Shown: positions 1 to 8,879 of the stretch, one piece after another
Position numbering within the stretch: the first letter of the stretch is position 1
Layout of the letters: each line of letters begins with the position of its first letter
Source: Ardenticatenaceae bacterium
GTDB lineage: Bacteria > Chloroflexota > Anaerolineae > Promineifilales > Promineifilaceae
DNA length: 64,000 nt
NCBI GenBank assembly: GCA_020634565.1
Contig: JACKBN010000002.1
Coordinates: 786,356 to 850,355, forward strand
Direction: 5' to 3'
Position numbers and translations under genes: made by a program
Notes under the pieces: model-generated
Database searches by the model: none
What the model was told of the DNA's origin: nothing
The model's input: the letters and a program-made list of their open reading frames with translations, nothing else

Positions 1-738
1 AAGACTCTGCTCCGGCGGCACCTGCGACAATTGCAGCACCACACCGCTACCCGTCCAACTGCTACGCGAGATGCCCGCGTGTGTGGGCGGATTGCCATAC
101 AAAAAGTCGATGTGGAAGCCTAACTTGTTCTGGTAGAAAACGGCCGTTTCCCGCACATCTTGCACCAAAAGAACCGGCTCCATCCGGTAAAACGGCGTAG
201 CTCTGTCTGGCACTGGCTCGCCGCGCCATTCATGCGCCCACAAGCCAAACACCAACATCAGATGCTCTTGTGCTTCATGGGCATACTTGAGCGGAATGCG
301 ACTCTTGAGTCGAAAATTGAGCTTTTGCGCCACCCGCTGCGAGGCAAAGTTGGTCTGGTCAATCCACAACTCCACCCGATCGTAGCCCAGCACGTCAAAG
401 CCATAACCCAGCACCGCCCGGCACGCCTCGGCAGCGATCCCCTGCCCCCAAAATTCGCGCCGGATGATGTAACCCATGCCCGGTACGCGCGTGCCGCCCA
501 GGTAATTCACCACGCCAATCGCCTCGTTGCTTCCTTTCAGGCAAACCACCCAAAGATACGCTTCGGGATGGCTCATCATTTGTGCCATTTCTTGCTCAGT
601 GGCAACCATATCGGCATGGGGCAGCGAAGGCATGAAGCGCATGGTAGGCCCATCGCTGAACATTTGGTGCAAATCGGGTAGGTGGTGGGAGTGGAACGGC
701 CGTAACTACAACCGCTCCGTCTCCAAAATTTTATTCAT
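1..738 (-). pseudogene. GNAT acetyltransferase fused to a VOC/glyoxalase-like domain, interrupted by an in-frame TAG; runs off the window
   Basis: Reading minus from ATG at 738, codons 1-10 give a typical RimJ/RimL-type GNAT start ending ETERL, codon 11 is TAG (708-706), and the frame continues with LRPF and a complete GNAT core (GMGYIIRREFWGQG acetyl-CoA loop, then ASQRVAQKLNF). GNATs of this type usually carry RLxLRP here, so the stop replaces one variable residue. After the GNAT part (about 190 codons) comes a second domain starting MEPVLLVQDVRETAVFYQNK, typical of VOC/glyoxalase-bleomycin resistance proteins, which is cut by the window edge. Either a nonsense mutation, a base-call error or, less likely, readthrough. 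A shorter protein could start at the internal ATG near 665 but would lack the first GNAT strand. Confidence 0.75.
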
Positions 739-858
739 AGCCAGTTATGTGGAGAACAAAAAGAGCTAATGAGCGATTTAATCTCAAGTTACTTTTTGTG
801 CTCCTAAAAGTAGTTTTCATTTGCCTGATCGGCATTCATGATATTTGTTGAAAATTAC

Positions 859-2001
859 TTAAAAACCAAGCGAACGGCCGATTATTTCTTTCATCACCTC
901 GTTCGTCCCCGCATAAATCGGCTGGACGCGGGCATCCAGGTAAAACTTAGCGATGGGATATTCCAGCATGTAGCCATAGCCGCCATGCAGCTGCAAACAT
1001 TGGTCCATCACTCGCACTTGCAAATCGGTGGTCCACCATTTGGCCATGGCCGCTTCTTCGGCCGTCAGATTGCCATCGTTCAGCTCCATGATGCAGCGAT
1101 CCACAAACACCCGCGCAACTTCAATCTCGGTTTTCATTTCGGCCAGCTTGAAGCGGGAATTTTGGAACTTGCCGATGGGCTGGCCAAAGGCGGTGCGCTC
1201 CTGGCAGTAGTTGATCGTCATGTCCAGAGCGGCTTCACAGGCGGCCACGGCAATCACCGCCACCGAAAGCCGCTCCTGCGGCAGCGAACCCATCAGGTAA
1301 TAAAATCCTTTGCCTTCTTCACCCATCAAGTTTTCCACCGGCACTTTGACGTTGTTGAAGAATAATTCGGCCGTATCCTGCGCTTTCAGGCCAATTTTTT
1401 CCAAATTGCGGCCCCGCTCGAAGCCTTCCATGCCCCGCTCAATCACCAGCAGGCTGATGCCCGCGTGGCCCTTGTCGGGGTCGGTTTTTACCACGGTGAT
1501 GACGGCATCGCTGTTGATGCCGTTGGTGATGAACGTTTTCTGGCCGTTGACGATGTAATGATCGCCCTGGCGAACGGCCGTTGTTCGAACCCCTTTCAAA
1601 TCACTGCCAGCACCCGGTTCGGTCATGGCAATCGCCGTAATCATCTCGCCGGAGATCATCTTGGGCAGCCAGCGCTGCTTCTGCGCGTCGGTAGTGTATT
1701 TGAGGAAGTAAGGCATATTCACATCGTTGTGCAGGCCAAACCCCACGCCCGATGCCCCAGCCCGCGTCAGCTCTTCCGTAACGATGGCATTGTAGCGAAA
1801 ATCGTTAATTTCCAGGCCGCCGTATGCCTCCGGCGCATCCATGCACAAAAAACCGAGTTCGCCCGCCTTCAACCAAATGTCGCGCGGCACGATGCCGTCA
1901 TGCTCCCACTGCTCATGGTAAGGCACAATCTCGTTCTGCACAAAACGGCGCACAGCATCACGGAACATGTCGTGTTCATCATCAAAAATGGTGCGTTTCA
2001 T
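859..2001 (-). CDS. acyl-CoA dehydrogenase, long-chain/isovaleryl-like
   Basis: 380 residues, the usual length of a soluble ACAD. It should oxidise acyl-CoA to trans-2-enoyl-CoA with FAD and pass electrons to ETF. Visible are the FAD/substrate segment MTEPGAGSDL (about residues 126-135), the C-terminal helical domain with RTAFGQPIGKFQ, the CLQLHGGYGYM FAD-adenine motif and the tail IYAGTNEVMKEIIGR. At the MCAD catalytic position (YEGT) this protein has Ala (YAGT), as in LCAD and isovaleryl-CoA dehydrogenases, whose base lies on another helix; this argues for long- or branched-chain substrates. The ATG at 2001 is preceded by an AGAGGAA Shine-Dalgarno. Exact substrate not determinable. Confidence 0.93.
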   Translation of the reverse strand: MKRTIFDDEHDMFRDAVRRFVQNEIVPYHEQWEHDGIVPRDIWLKAGELGFLCMDAPEAYGGLEINDFRYNAIVTEELTRAGASGVGFGLHNDVNMPYFLKYTTDAQKQRWLPKMISGEMITAIAMTEPGAGSDLKGVRTTAVRQGDHYIVNGQKTFITNGINSDAVITVVKTDPDKGHAGISLLVIERGMEGFERGRNLEKIGLKAQDTAELFFNNVKVPVENLMGEEGKGFYYLMGSLPQERLSVAVIAVAACEAALDMTINYCQERTAFGQPIGKFQNSRFKLAEMKTEIEVARVFVDRCIMELNDGNLTAEEAAMAKWWTTDLQVRVMDQCLQLHGGYGYMLEYPIAKFYLDARVQPIYAGTNEVMKEIIGRSLGF

Positions 2002-2081
2002 GGTTCCTCTTCTAGTTTTTAGCCACAGATTGCCCAGATGAGACAGATTTTAAGAACCTATCTGTGACATCTGTAGGTGTT

Positions 2082-2906
2082 TTATAAATTTGTCAGTTGG
2101 GCGCTGACTTCCCAGAGGCGGCGGGCTGTGTCTACGTCTTGAGAAGCAATGGAGCTATCTCGTTCGCGGCTGTTGGCAAAATATTTGCCCGAAACCCCAG
2201 CAACCTCCGGCGAGGTAGCCAGATAAATTGAGGTTTGAGCCGCTTCCTGCAATTTAGCAAAGCTGGCGCTGGCTGGCATTTCACGTCCAGAATAATTTTT
2301 GCTTAGTTTGGTAGCGGGTACGCCGGGATGCAGGGCATTGGCCGTTACGCCGCTGCCGGCCAACCGCCGCGCCAGCTCTTTGGTGAAGAGAACATTCATC
2401 AGTTTGGTACGGCCGTATACTTCCGAGCGTCGATACCGCTTGTTGCTCTGCAAATCTGCAAAATCAATCTGCGCCGCCGCGTGAACACCGGATGAGACAT
2501 TTACAATTCGGGATGGGGCGCTGGCTTTTAGAGCATCAAGCAGCAAATTGGTCAGCAAAAAGGGCGCCAGATGATTCACAGCAAACTGCCGCTCCAGCCC
2601 ATCTACCGTCTCTTCGCGCTTTAAGGTAATGACGGCCGCATTGTTGATAAGCACGTCCAGCCGGTCAAACTGCTGCTTAAACGTTGCCGCCACCTGCCGC
2701 ACTTCTGCCAAGGAAGCCAGATCAGCCAGCAGCAAATGCACCGCATCGTTGCCGGTACGCTCCTGAACTTCTTGCAGAGCCGCTTCCCCACGCGCCTGAC
2801 TGCGGCAGACCATAACCACGGTGGCACCCAACTCGGCCAGGCCAACGGCCGTTGCCAAACCAATTCCTGCGTTGGCTCCCGTTACAATACAAACTTTTCC
2901 GTCCAT
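2082..2906 (-). CDS. short-chain dehydrogenase/reductase, retinol-dehydrogenase-like
   Basis: 274 residues from the ATG at 2906. Longer frames upstream run through a repeat element and lack SDR character. Classical SDR: TGANAGIG dinucleotide-binding loop at about residues 10-17, NNAA (NAG-like) motif, catalytic Ser in NVSSGVH and the YGRTK Tyr-x-x-x-Lys pair. Overall it resembles the RDH/WW-domain oxidoreductase branch, which reduces or oxidises lipid-like alcohols and ketones with NAD(P)H. A G-rich stretch lies just before the start. It follows the ACAD on the same strand but is separated by a hairpin, so co-transcription is uncertain. Confidence 0.88.
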   Translation of the reverse strand: MDGKVCIVTGANAGIGLATAVGLAELGATVVMVCRSQARGEAALQEVQERTGNDAVHLLLADLASLAEVRQVAATFKQQFDRLDVLINNAAVITLKREETVDGLERQFAVNHLAPFLLTNLLLDALKASAPSRIVNVSSGVHAAAQIDFADLQSNKRYRRSEVYGRTKLMNVLFTKELARRLAGSGVTANALHPGVPATKLSKNYSGREMPASASFAKLQEAAQTSIYLATSPEVAGVSGKYFANSRERDSSIASQDVDTARRLWEVSAQLTNL

Positions 2907-2917
2907 AAAACCCCCAA

Positions 2918-2992
2918 ACGCAAAGACGCAAAGGAGAAAAAGAGGCAAAGAACTTCCTTGTTCACTTTGCTTCTTCGCTCCTTTGCGTCAAA
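2918..2992. repeat. intergenic inverted repeat, CGCAAAG phrase family
   Basis: Left arm ACGCAAAGACGCAAAGG and right arm CTCCTTTGCGTCAAA pair imperfectly around an A/T-rich loop, between the amidase and SDR genes. A close relative lies at 18312-18399. Probably a bidirectional terminator or a small non-autonomous hairpin element. Confidence 0.7.
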
Positions 2993-2999
2993 AATCGTC

Positions 3000-4385
3000 T
3001 TAAGAGATGCCGGCCTCCAGGGTTGCTGCGGCATCGAGCAAAGCCGCTTCTGCACCAGGGGCACAAGCGAGCATAATGCCCGGCACCAGTCCGGTTTCCG
3101 GGTCTGTGTCCTTCCAGGCAGGCACGGTGATGGCGGGTAAATTCATGTAGTTGCAGAAGGTCATCGCCGTGACGGTGCCGTTGACGCCGGGGCGCAGCGA
3201 AGCGCGGTTCATCTGGCCGTGCGGTGGCGCCAGGACGCCCAACGTGGGCAGCAGCAGCACGCCATCCTGGCCCAAAAGCTGGTACAGATCCGCGCGCGCC
3301 TGTTCGTAGGTATGAATAATTTCAGCCACGCGCCCTGCTTTGCGCGGCTTAATCACCGGAATGATGGCGATAAGCTGGAAGAGGCCGCCATAAATCGTGC
3401 CGCGCCCCACCGCCTGCTTAAGCGTCTCAACGGCCAGATTAAATTTCTGACCGTTGGCGGTGACCAGCATTTTGTAGAAGGGATCTTCCAGTTCAGCCGC
3501 CAGGATTTGCTGCAAGTTAAGGAAGTGGGTTTTGACATCGGGAAACGGCCGTTCCTCCGCCACCAATCCCGCCACTTCCAACACCGTCTGAGCCATCGTG
3601 TAAGCCGCATTGATACAGTCCGCCTTCGCCTCCAGCTCAAACTGGCGCGGCATGACAAGGCGCAGCCCTTTGGGCGATTTGGCCTCCCGCAGCGGCGTCT
3701 CGGCAATGACGTTGTACACCAGTCGTGCATCCCGTACGGAGCGGGTAATAGGCCCCACGCCCAGCCAGGAATCAAGGAACAGCCCCGTCAAATCGGGCCA
3801 GATGCCTTGTTTGTTGACGGCACCAGAAGCGGGCTTAAAGCCCACAACGCCGCAAAACGAAGCAGGGATGCGAATGCTGCCCAAAATATCGGTGCCCACG
3901 CCAAAAACCGTGGAGCCGGAACCTACCAGCGCCCCCTCACCGCCGGAGGAACCGCCAGGCGTGCGGCTTTCATCGAGTGGGTTGTTGGTACGGCCGTAAA
4001 TCAAGTTGTCCGTTTCGCCCGCCATGGCAAATTCCGGTACGTTGCTGCGCGCCAGGATAATCGCCCCAGCCTCACGCAGCTTTTGCACCACAGGCGCATC
4101 TTCGGCGCAGGCAAGGGGTGGCATCCGTTTGGAGCCAGCGGTGATGGTTTGCCCACCAATGCCAATCGTCTCTTTGACGCTGATGGGCAGGCCAGACAGG
4201 GGACCGGGACGCGGGTTTTTGGCTTCCGCCAGTGCCTCGTCTTTGAAAACGTGAACGGCCGCATTCAAACGGGCGTGGTTAGCCTCCAGCCGCTCGATAT
4301 GCTCAGTAACAAGGGAAACGGCCGTGCGCTCCCCGCTTTGCATTTGCCGCAGCAGCTCTGTGGCATCAGTTTGAATTTTGGGCAT
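3000..4385 (-). CDS. amidase, amidase-signature (AS) family
   Basis: 461 residues, full length for the family. AS enzymes hydrolyse amide bonds with a Ser-cisSer-Lys triad. All three elements are visible: Lys in SVKETIG (about residue 70), the cis-Ser in GGSSGGEG and the nucleophile Ser in GSIRIPA, followed by FCGVVGFKP. The C-terminal half (LLPTLGVLAPPHG) fits the fatty-acid amide hydrolase/indoleacetamide hydrolase side of the family. The start at 4385 overlaps nothing and lies 3 bp after the upstream lipoprotein gene stop, so the two are very likely co-transcribed. Substrate unknown; not a GatA, since no gatB or gatC is nearby. Confidence 0.9.
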   Translation of the reverse strand: MPKIQTDATELLRQMQSGERTAVSLVTEHIERLEANHARLNAAVHVFKDEALAEAKNPRPGPLSGLPISVKETIGIGGQTITAGSKRMPPLACAEDAPVVQKLREAGAIILARSNVPEFAMAGETDNLIYGRTNNPLDESRTPGGSSGGEGALVGSGSTVFGVGTDILGSIRIPASFCGVVGFKPASGAVNKQGIWPDLTGLFLDSWLGVGPITRSVRDARLVYNVIAETPLREAKSPKGLRLVMPRQFELEAKADCINAAYTMAQTVLEVAGLVAEERPFPDVKTHFLNLQQILAAELEDPFYKMLVTANGQKFNLAVETLKQAVGRGTIYGGLFQLIAIIPVIKPRKAGRVAEIIHTYEQARADLYQLLGQDGVLLLPTLGVLAPPHGQMNRASLRPGVNGTVTAMTFCNYMNLPAITVPAWKDTDPETGLVPGIMLACAPGAEAALLDAAATLEAGIS

Positions 4386-4387
4386 TG

Positions 4388-4897
4388 CTATTGTTCCACA
4401 GAGCCAAGATCGCCCAGGGAAATATCAATGCGGGAAAGGGTGACAGGGGAATCCCAGCGCAGTTTCAGATTGGCTTGCAGAGCCGCTGCCGGCACAATAA
4501 AAACGTGGTTGGCGGATGCGTTATTCCCCTGGGTAATAGAATCTGGCATTGTTTGGAGCGCCGAGCCAAAAGCGACGTTGGTTTGCCAGGATTCATACTC
4601 GTTCAGGTATTCATCCACCAGGGAAAAGTCACGATTGGAAACGGCCGTTTCATTCTGGTTGGTGACGTTCACCGTGGGCACTACGTAGACGTAGCCTGAG
4701 GCAATATTGCCGTCGCTGGCATACACTTCCACGTCCGTGACCTGGATGACCACACCGCTCAGTGCGACCGAGAAATTCAGCTCACCCGCCGCATAGTTGT
4801 AGTCGGTAAGCAGTGCTTCCGGCACGGGCTGGGCTTCGCTACAGGCTGCTATAAACAGGAGCATTACCGCCAAAAATAGTACACTTCTTAATTTCAC
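4388..4897 (-). CDS. putative lipoprotein, DUF4352-like
   Basis: 169 residues. The N-terminus is a lipoprotein signal peptide: MKLRS, a hydrophobic stretch, then the lipobox IAAC with Cys at about residue 19. The rest looks like an all-beta domain of the telokin-like DUF4352 type (TVNVTNQNETAVSNRDFSL ... NEYESWQTN ... VFIVPAAALQANLKLRW). Such proteins are exported, lipid-anchored and of unknown function. It ends 3 bp before the amidase start, suggesting translational coupling. A GGAGGA-like Shine-Dalgarno lies just upstream of the ATG. Confidence 0.75.
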   Translation of the reverse strand: MKLRSVLFLAVMLLFIAACSEAQPVPEALLTDYNYAAGELNFSVALSGVVIQVTDVEVYASDGNIASGYVYVVPTVNVTNQNETAVSNRDFSLVDEYLNEYESWQTNVAFGSALQTMPDSITQGNNASANHVFIVPAAALQANLKLRWDSPVTLSRIDISLGDLGSVEQ

Positions 4898-4963
4898 CGT
4901 TGTCTCCTCCTAACGTGTTATTTGGTTATTTGAAATGGGGCTACGCCAGAATGATACCTTATT

Positions 4964-6646
4964 TCACAAATCTTGTGCCAACACCAATGCATCAGCTGGG
5001 TCGATGGCCTGGATTTGGTTGATAGCTGTTTGGGCAAAACGGCAAGCAGCGGCCCGCGGACGGCCGTCTTCTTCCACACCCAGCGACCATTGCGCCTGCT
5101 CAATGAGTTTGGCCAATGCGAGCGATCGGCCCAAAGTGAGGGCAAAGCGACGCGCCCCCGTTTCCAGCGCGTTTCGATCCGATAGGTTGCTTTGTAACCA
5201 GTTGATAGCGGCGGCAACGGCCGTTTGCGCCACGGAACCAGCTGCTTGTAAACGGCCGTCTATTGCCAGTTTGGCGCAGCGATTCACCTCGGCGGCCAGC
5301 GCTTGCAGCGGTTCGCCGCTTTTGCCCAGCGCCCGCAGCGCGTCCAGCGAGAGCACGTTGGTGGTGCCTTCCCAGATGGGTAACACCTGGCTGTCGCGCA
5401 GCAGCAGCGGCAGGCCGGTGTCCTCCACGTAGCCCGCACCGCCAAACGATTCCAGCACCTCGCTGGCGACCACCACCGCCTGCTTGCCCGTGGTCAGCTT
5501 GGCCAACGAGGTGAGCAGCCGCAGTAAATGTTCTTCCTCTTCACTGATGACTTCGGCCTCGTCCTTGCCAATCAACTCCACCAGGAAAAAGGTGAGGTGG
5601 AAAGCAGCTTCCGTTTCCGCCTGCATCCAGCCCAGCGTGTCGATGTGCAGCGGCTTTTCGGACAGCGGCGCGCCAAAGGCGACGCGCTTTTGGGCGTAGC
5701 TGCGGGCCAGCGCCATGCCGCGCCGCATAAACGAGGCCGCCGAGACGCTGTTCCAGGTGCGCGTCAGGTGCAGCATGGGCACGATGTTGCGCACGCCGTT
5801 GTTGAGTCCCCTCACGGGCATGGCTGTCGTGCCGGTCAGCATCAGTTCGGCCGTGGGCACCTTGCGCGTGCCCAATTTGTCCTTCAAGCGCAGCACCTCG
5901 ATGTTCTGCAGCGAGCCATCTTCTTCGTGGGTTTCCAGATAAAACAGCGCCAGCCCCTTGCCCCCTGCCGGATTGCCTTCCGGGCGAGCCAGAGTCAGTG
6001 TCATTTGCGAGGTAGCGGCGGAGGTAAACCATTTACGGCCGTACAGCAGCCACTCTTCCTGTTCATTTAGCTTGGCAATCGTTTCAGACAAGCCCACATC
6101 GGAACCACCGGTCGATTCGGTCATCCATTGGCCGCTGGTCCAAAATTGGCCCGGATCGCGGCTGGTGAGATGGGGCACGGCGCGGTCGATCAGTTCCTGG
6201 TTACCAGAGGTCACCAGCGTACGAGCTGCGCCGTCGGTCATCGCCAGGGGGCAGGTGTAGACGTCGGTGGAGGGATGGAAGAGGTAGACGAGGGCAAACT
6301 GGTAAATGCGGTCGAAACGGCCGTATTTACCCTCATACGCCGCCGCCACCACGCCGTGCTCGGCTGCAAACTTTTCCGCCTTTTGCCACAGCGGCGACAC
6401 TTCGATTTGGTCGAGGCGGTTGCCCCACGGGTCCCACTGGGTCAGCACGGGATCGTTGAGCCGGTCAGCCAGCTGCATCTGGTACAGTTCGCCCCCGGCT
6501 AAACGGCCCATCTCTTTGAGGGATGGCTCGATTTCGGCCAGCAATTCCGGCGACAGTACCCGCCGCAAATAGCTGCGCAGGACGCGGTCATCATGGTATT
6601 GATTGCCCAAAGTGGGCGCGGGCTGGTTAAATGGTTGGATTTGCAT
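4964..6646 (-). CDS. acyl-CoA dehydrogenase, AidB/ACAD9-like long form
   Basis: 560 residues from ATG at 6646, chosen because of the upstream AGAGGGAA ribosome-binding site and the MQIQPFNQPAP start; the extra codons upstream lie in an intergenic hairpin. Domains: N-terminal helical part, QWMTESTGGSDVG FAD segment (AidB proteins carry a similar TE-x-GGSD motif), R-rich RRGMALARSYAQKRVAFG helix, FGGAGYVEDTG, then IWEGTTNVLSLD with Glu at the usual catalytic position, and an extra C-terminal helical domain of about 120 residues. AidB-like proteins are linked to alkylation stress; whether this one dehydrogenates an acyl-CoA or does something else cannot be decided from sequence. Confidence 0.87.
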   Translation of the reverse strand: MQIQPFNQPAPTLGNQYHDDRVLRSYLRRVLSPELLAEIEPSLKEMGRLAGGELYQMQLADRLNDPVLTQWDPWGNRLDQIEVSPLWQKAEKFAAEHGVVAAAYEGKYGRFDRIYQFALVYLFHPSTDVYTCPLAMTDGAARTLVTSGNQELIDRAVPHLTSRDPGQFWTSGQWMTESTGGSDVGLSETIAKLNEQEEWLLYGRKWFTSAATSQMTLTLARPEGNPAGGKGLALFYLETHEEDGSLQNIEVLRLKDKLGTRKVPTAELMLTGTTAMPVRGLNNGVRNIVPMLHLTRTWNSVSAASFMRRGMALARSYAQKRVAFGAPLSEKPLHIDTLGWMQAETEAAFHLTFFLVELIGKDEAEVISEEEEHLLRLLTSLAKLTTGKQAVVVASEVLESFGGAGYVEDTGLPLLLRDSQVLPIWEGTTNVLSLDALRALGKSGEPLQALAAEVNRCAKLAIDGRLQAAGSVAQTAVAAAINWLQSNLSDRNALETGARRFALTLGRSLALAKLIEQAQWSLGVEEDGRPRAAACRFAQTAINQIQAIDPADALVLAQDL

Positions 6647-6660
6647 GGTTCCCTCTTTTT

Positions 6661-6729
6661 GGTGATCGGTTAACGGTAAACCGTAATCGGTAAGATCGAA
6701 CCGATTACCGACCACCGTTCACGGATTAC
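6661..6729. repeat. intergenic inverted repeat, CGGTTAACGG/ACCGATTACC phrase family
   Basis: GATCGGTTAACGGTAAACCG and following copies of CGGTAA, ACCGATTACC and CGGATTACGG form an imperfect hairpin between the AidB-like ACAD and the thioesterase. It resembles the region before 14522 (ACCGATTACTGAATACCGTTTACGG). Confidence 0.55.
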
Positions 6730-7217
6730 GGCCGCATCACACCGCAAAGCGGGGCGACCCAATCTAGCTGGCTGTGTTCGGCCACAAATTGGTCAATTTG
6801 GCTGGCTATTTCTGCTGGGAAGGGTGACGTGCGGCGGGTGTCGCGGTTGGCGTGGGAGGCGATGACCTCCAGCGTGGCGGCCAGTTTGCCGGTGCTTTCA
6901 TTGAGCATAAAGTGCATAAAATGGATGCGTTTGGCGGTACGGCCGTTTACCCGCGTATGAATCGCCACCGTTTCCCCCAAATGCACCTCTGCCAGATAAC
7001 GGACATGGTGTTCTAACGCAAAGGCCGCGCTGCTGCTGTTTAGAATAAACGCCTCCGTCATCCCAAACGCATGAAAAAAGCCCCAGGCCGCCTCATCAAA
7101 CAACCCCATGTAGTGGCGAATGTTCATATGCCCCATCACGTCCAGGTACGCCTCAGGAATGGTGGCACGGTAGAAGCAGGGAAGCTGATGAATTTGCGCG
7201 GGAGAAAGTTCAGTCAT
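6726..7217 (-). CDS. hotdog-fold acyl-CoA thioesterase
   Basis: 163 residues. The DVMGHMNIRHYMGLFDEA segment (residues 25-42) is the 4HBT/FatB-like hotdog signature with the Asp and His-Met-Asn turn used for thioester hydrolysis. HTRVNGRTAKRIHFMHFM and TLEVIASHANRDTRR fit the central beta-strands. It should cleave acyl-CoA thioesters, consistent with the surrounding ACAD genes. It lies 7 bp downstream of the MBL-fold gene stop, so the two probably form an operon. Chain-length preference cannot be read from sequence. Confidence 0.82.
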   Translation of the reverse strand: MTELSPAQIHQLPCFYRATIPEAYLDVMGHMNIRHYMGLFDEAAWGFFHAFGMTEAFILNSSSAAFALEHHVRYLAEVHLGETVAIHTRVNGRTAKRIHFMHFMLNESTGKLAATLEVIASHANRDTRRTSPFPAEIASQIDQFVAEHSQLDWVAPLCGVMRP

Positions 7218-7224
7218 TTACAAA

Positions 7225-8202
7225 TTACTTGTTTACAGAATATCGCCAAACACCATCTACCGTTTCCACCCCGATCTTTCCTTCCGCCAGGAGCAAATCC
7301 AGGTAGCCGATAAGCATCCACAATCCGGCAAAACGGAACGCAGGCGGGTGATGGGCATACATCTGGTTCATGAGATCATACGCCGTGTGGTGCCCCTGCT
7401 GAATGAGCGCAAACGTCTCACCTTTGCGCCGGTGAATGCGCTGGCACTGTTTCTGGATGAGTTCACGGTGATTTTGAAATGGCTCACCGTGTCCGGGGTA
7501 AACGGTGTCGATCTCTAACGCCTCACAGCGGCTAAGCGATTCCATTAAAATGGGCAAGCTGGGCTGGCGGGGTTGGTTGGGTAACGGCCGTTCTACAATT
7601 GGCGTCGGGGTTTTGTGCAGCAGCATATCGGCGGCCAAAAATTGCTGGCTCTCTGGCTGGTAGAAGCAGGTTTGATGCCTGGCATGGCCCGGCATGTGCA
7701 GCACCTGCCAGTTGGCCCCGCCCATCTCTAGCCAATCGCCAACCTTAAATGTTTGTACCGAGTCGGCAGGCACTGGCGTTGTGTCCGACCCAACATAAAC
7801 GTAATACGCCTGCACCATTTCCGACAATTCTTTGGGAATGCCAGCCTCACGCAAGAAGTGGTCGCGATAATAGTCAGCACGCAGACCAAACATTTTTTTG
7901 GGGTCAACGAGCCATTCATAGCCGAGATCCGCAATCCAAACCTGGCAATCGCTCAAAGCAGCAATCTTGGCCGCCTGTCCGGAATGGTCAATGTGCGGAT
8001 GGGTGATCACCACGCGGCGAAGGTCGGCGGGGGTCAGGCTGTATTGTGCCAAAGCCGCCAGCAGCGCCTCCCAACTCTCGGTTGTACCGACGCCGCAATC
8101 CACCAAAATGGGTTCTGGCTCGGTGAAGAGGTAGCAATTTACCGGACCAACATCTAATCCGGTAGGAAGTTCAATGCGAATCGGTTTTATATGGGACTTC
8201 AT
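7225..8202 (-). CDS. MBL-fold metallo-hydrolase
   Basis: 325 residues if started at ATG 8202 (MKSHIKPIRIELPTGLDVG), which matches the usual start of this subgroup; ATG 8241 is an alternative. The metallo-beta-lactamase signature THPHIDHSG (about residues 80-88) gives the HxHxDH zinc ligands, with later ligands in HMPGHARHQTCF, the Asp in AADMLL and a His in YPGHGEPF. The C-terminal helical region (LMNQMYAHHPPAFRF) matches MBL hydrolases of the LACTB2/YtnP-like group that often act on thioesters or lactones. Closely followed by the thioesterase. Substrate unknown. Confidence 0.87.
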   Translation of the reverse strand: MKSHIKPIRIELPTGLDVGPVNCYLFTEPEPILVDCGVGTTESWEALLAALAQYSLTPADLRRVVITHPHIDHSGQAAKIAALSDCQVWIADLGYEWLVDPKKMFGLRADYYRDHFLREAGIPKELSEMVQAYYVYVGSDTTPVPADSVQTFKVGDWLEMGGANWQVLHMPGHARHQTCFYQPESQQFLAADMLLHKTPTPIVERPLPNQPRQPSLPILMESLSRCEALEIDTVYPGHGEPFQNHRELIQKQCQRIHRRKGETFALIQQGHHTAYDLMNQMYAHHPPAFRFAGLWMLIGYLDLLLAEGKIGVETVDGVWRYSVNK

Positions 8203-8270
8203 AAGGCGATTGTACTCGGTTTTGTGAGGAAATTCAGACATTTTCCATTGAATAAATGTGCAAAGAATAT

Positions 8271-8792
8271 TTAGAGCGGGGGTTGCAAAACGGCCGTTTC
8301 CAGCCAATCATCCGCTAATACACGAGACAATTTAACGGCCCGGCGCAGCATCCACAAATGGGTAGAAAAGTGTAGCTGGGCTTTTTGTTGCGCCACGGCC
8401 GTTTCCAATTCTGCCAGCCCCCACCACTTGAAGTCGCTGCCAATCATGTCATCGCCGGGAATCACTGCGCCGCCCTCGTAACGGAGCAAATAGTAGATGC
8501 CCACCATGAACGGCACATTTTCGTCGTAGTGAAAAGTGTGGCTGTGGAGGACGGCTAACGGCCGTACGGCAATCTCCCCCACCTCCTCCCGCACTTCGCG
8601 CAGCATCCCCTCCAGAATCGTCTCGCCCGCTTCCAGCCCACCGCTCACAGTTTGCCAACCATGATCGCCACGACGGACAGAAGACAGCAGCAGCAACTCT
8701 TCAGCTTCGTTGATGATGATCCCTTGCAGGGCGATGGCGGAGGTGGCGAATTGGCGTCCGCGCTGGCTTACAACAACTGGCTGTTTTTCCAT
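8271..8792 (-). CDS. Nudix hydrolase
   Basis: 173 residues with a complete Nudix box: GGLEAGETILEGMLREVREEVGE at about residues 52-74, containing the REVREEVG metal-binding core. Members cleave nucleoside diphosphates linked to a moiety X. The protein has a short N-terminal strand region and a C-terminal helix, without fused domains, so the substrate (oxidised dNTP, ADP-ribose, NADH) is open. An AGGAAG Shine-Dalgarno precedes ATG 8792. Confidence 0.9.
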   Translation of the reverse strand: MEKQPVVVSQRGRQFATSAIALQGIIINEAEELLLLSSVRRGDHGWQTVSGGLEAGETILEGMLREVREEVGEIAVRPLAVLHSHTFHYDENVPFMVGIYYLLRYEGGAVIPGDDMIGSDFKWWGLAELETAVAQQKAQLHFSTHLWMLRRAVKLSRVLADDWLETAVLQPPL

Positions 8793-8815
8793 AGATTGAC
8801 TTCCTGAAAGAAACT

Positions 8816-8875
8816 GGGACGCTGATCGGCCTGATTTTATTCTTTGATCAGGATAATCAGGGCGATCAGCGTCCC
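8816..8875. repeat. intergenic hairpin, GGGACGCTGATCG phrase family
   Basis: A 13-bp perfect inverted repeat (GGGACGCTGATCG / CGATCAGCGTCCC) with an inner CCTGATT/AATCAGG stem, between the Nudix and second MBL genes. Likely acts as a terminator; related phrases occur at 14391 and 32401. Confidence 0.75.
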
Positions 8876-8879
8876 ATTC

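Noticed and set aside
706..708. Pyrrolysine at the TAG in the GNAT gene
   Set aside because: The position is a variable non-catalytic residue and pyrrolysine is known from methylamine methyltransferases; nothing here supports it.
3219..4688. 489-residue open frame on the plus strand
   Set aside because: Antiparallel shadow of the amidase gene; composition is His/Arg/Gln-rich with no domain character.
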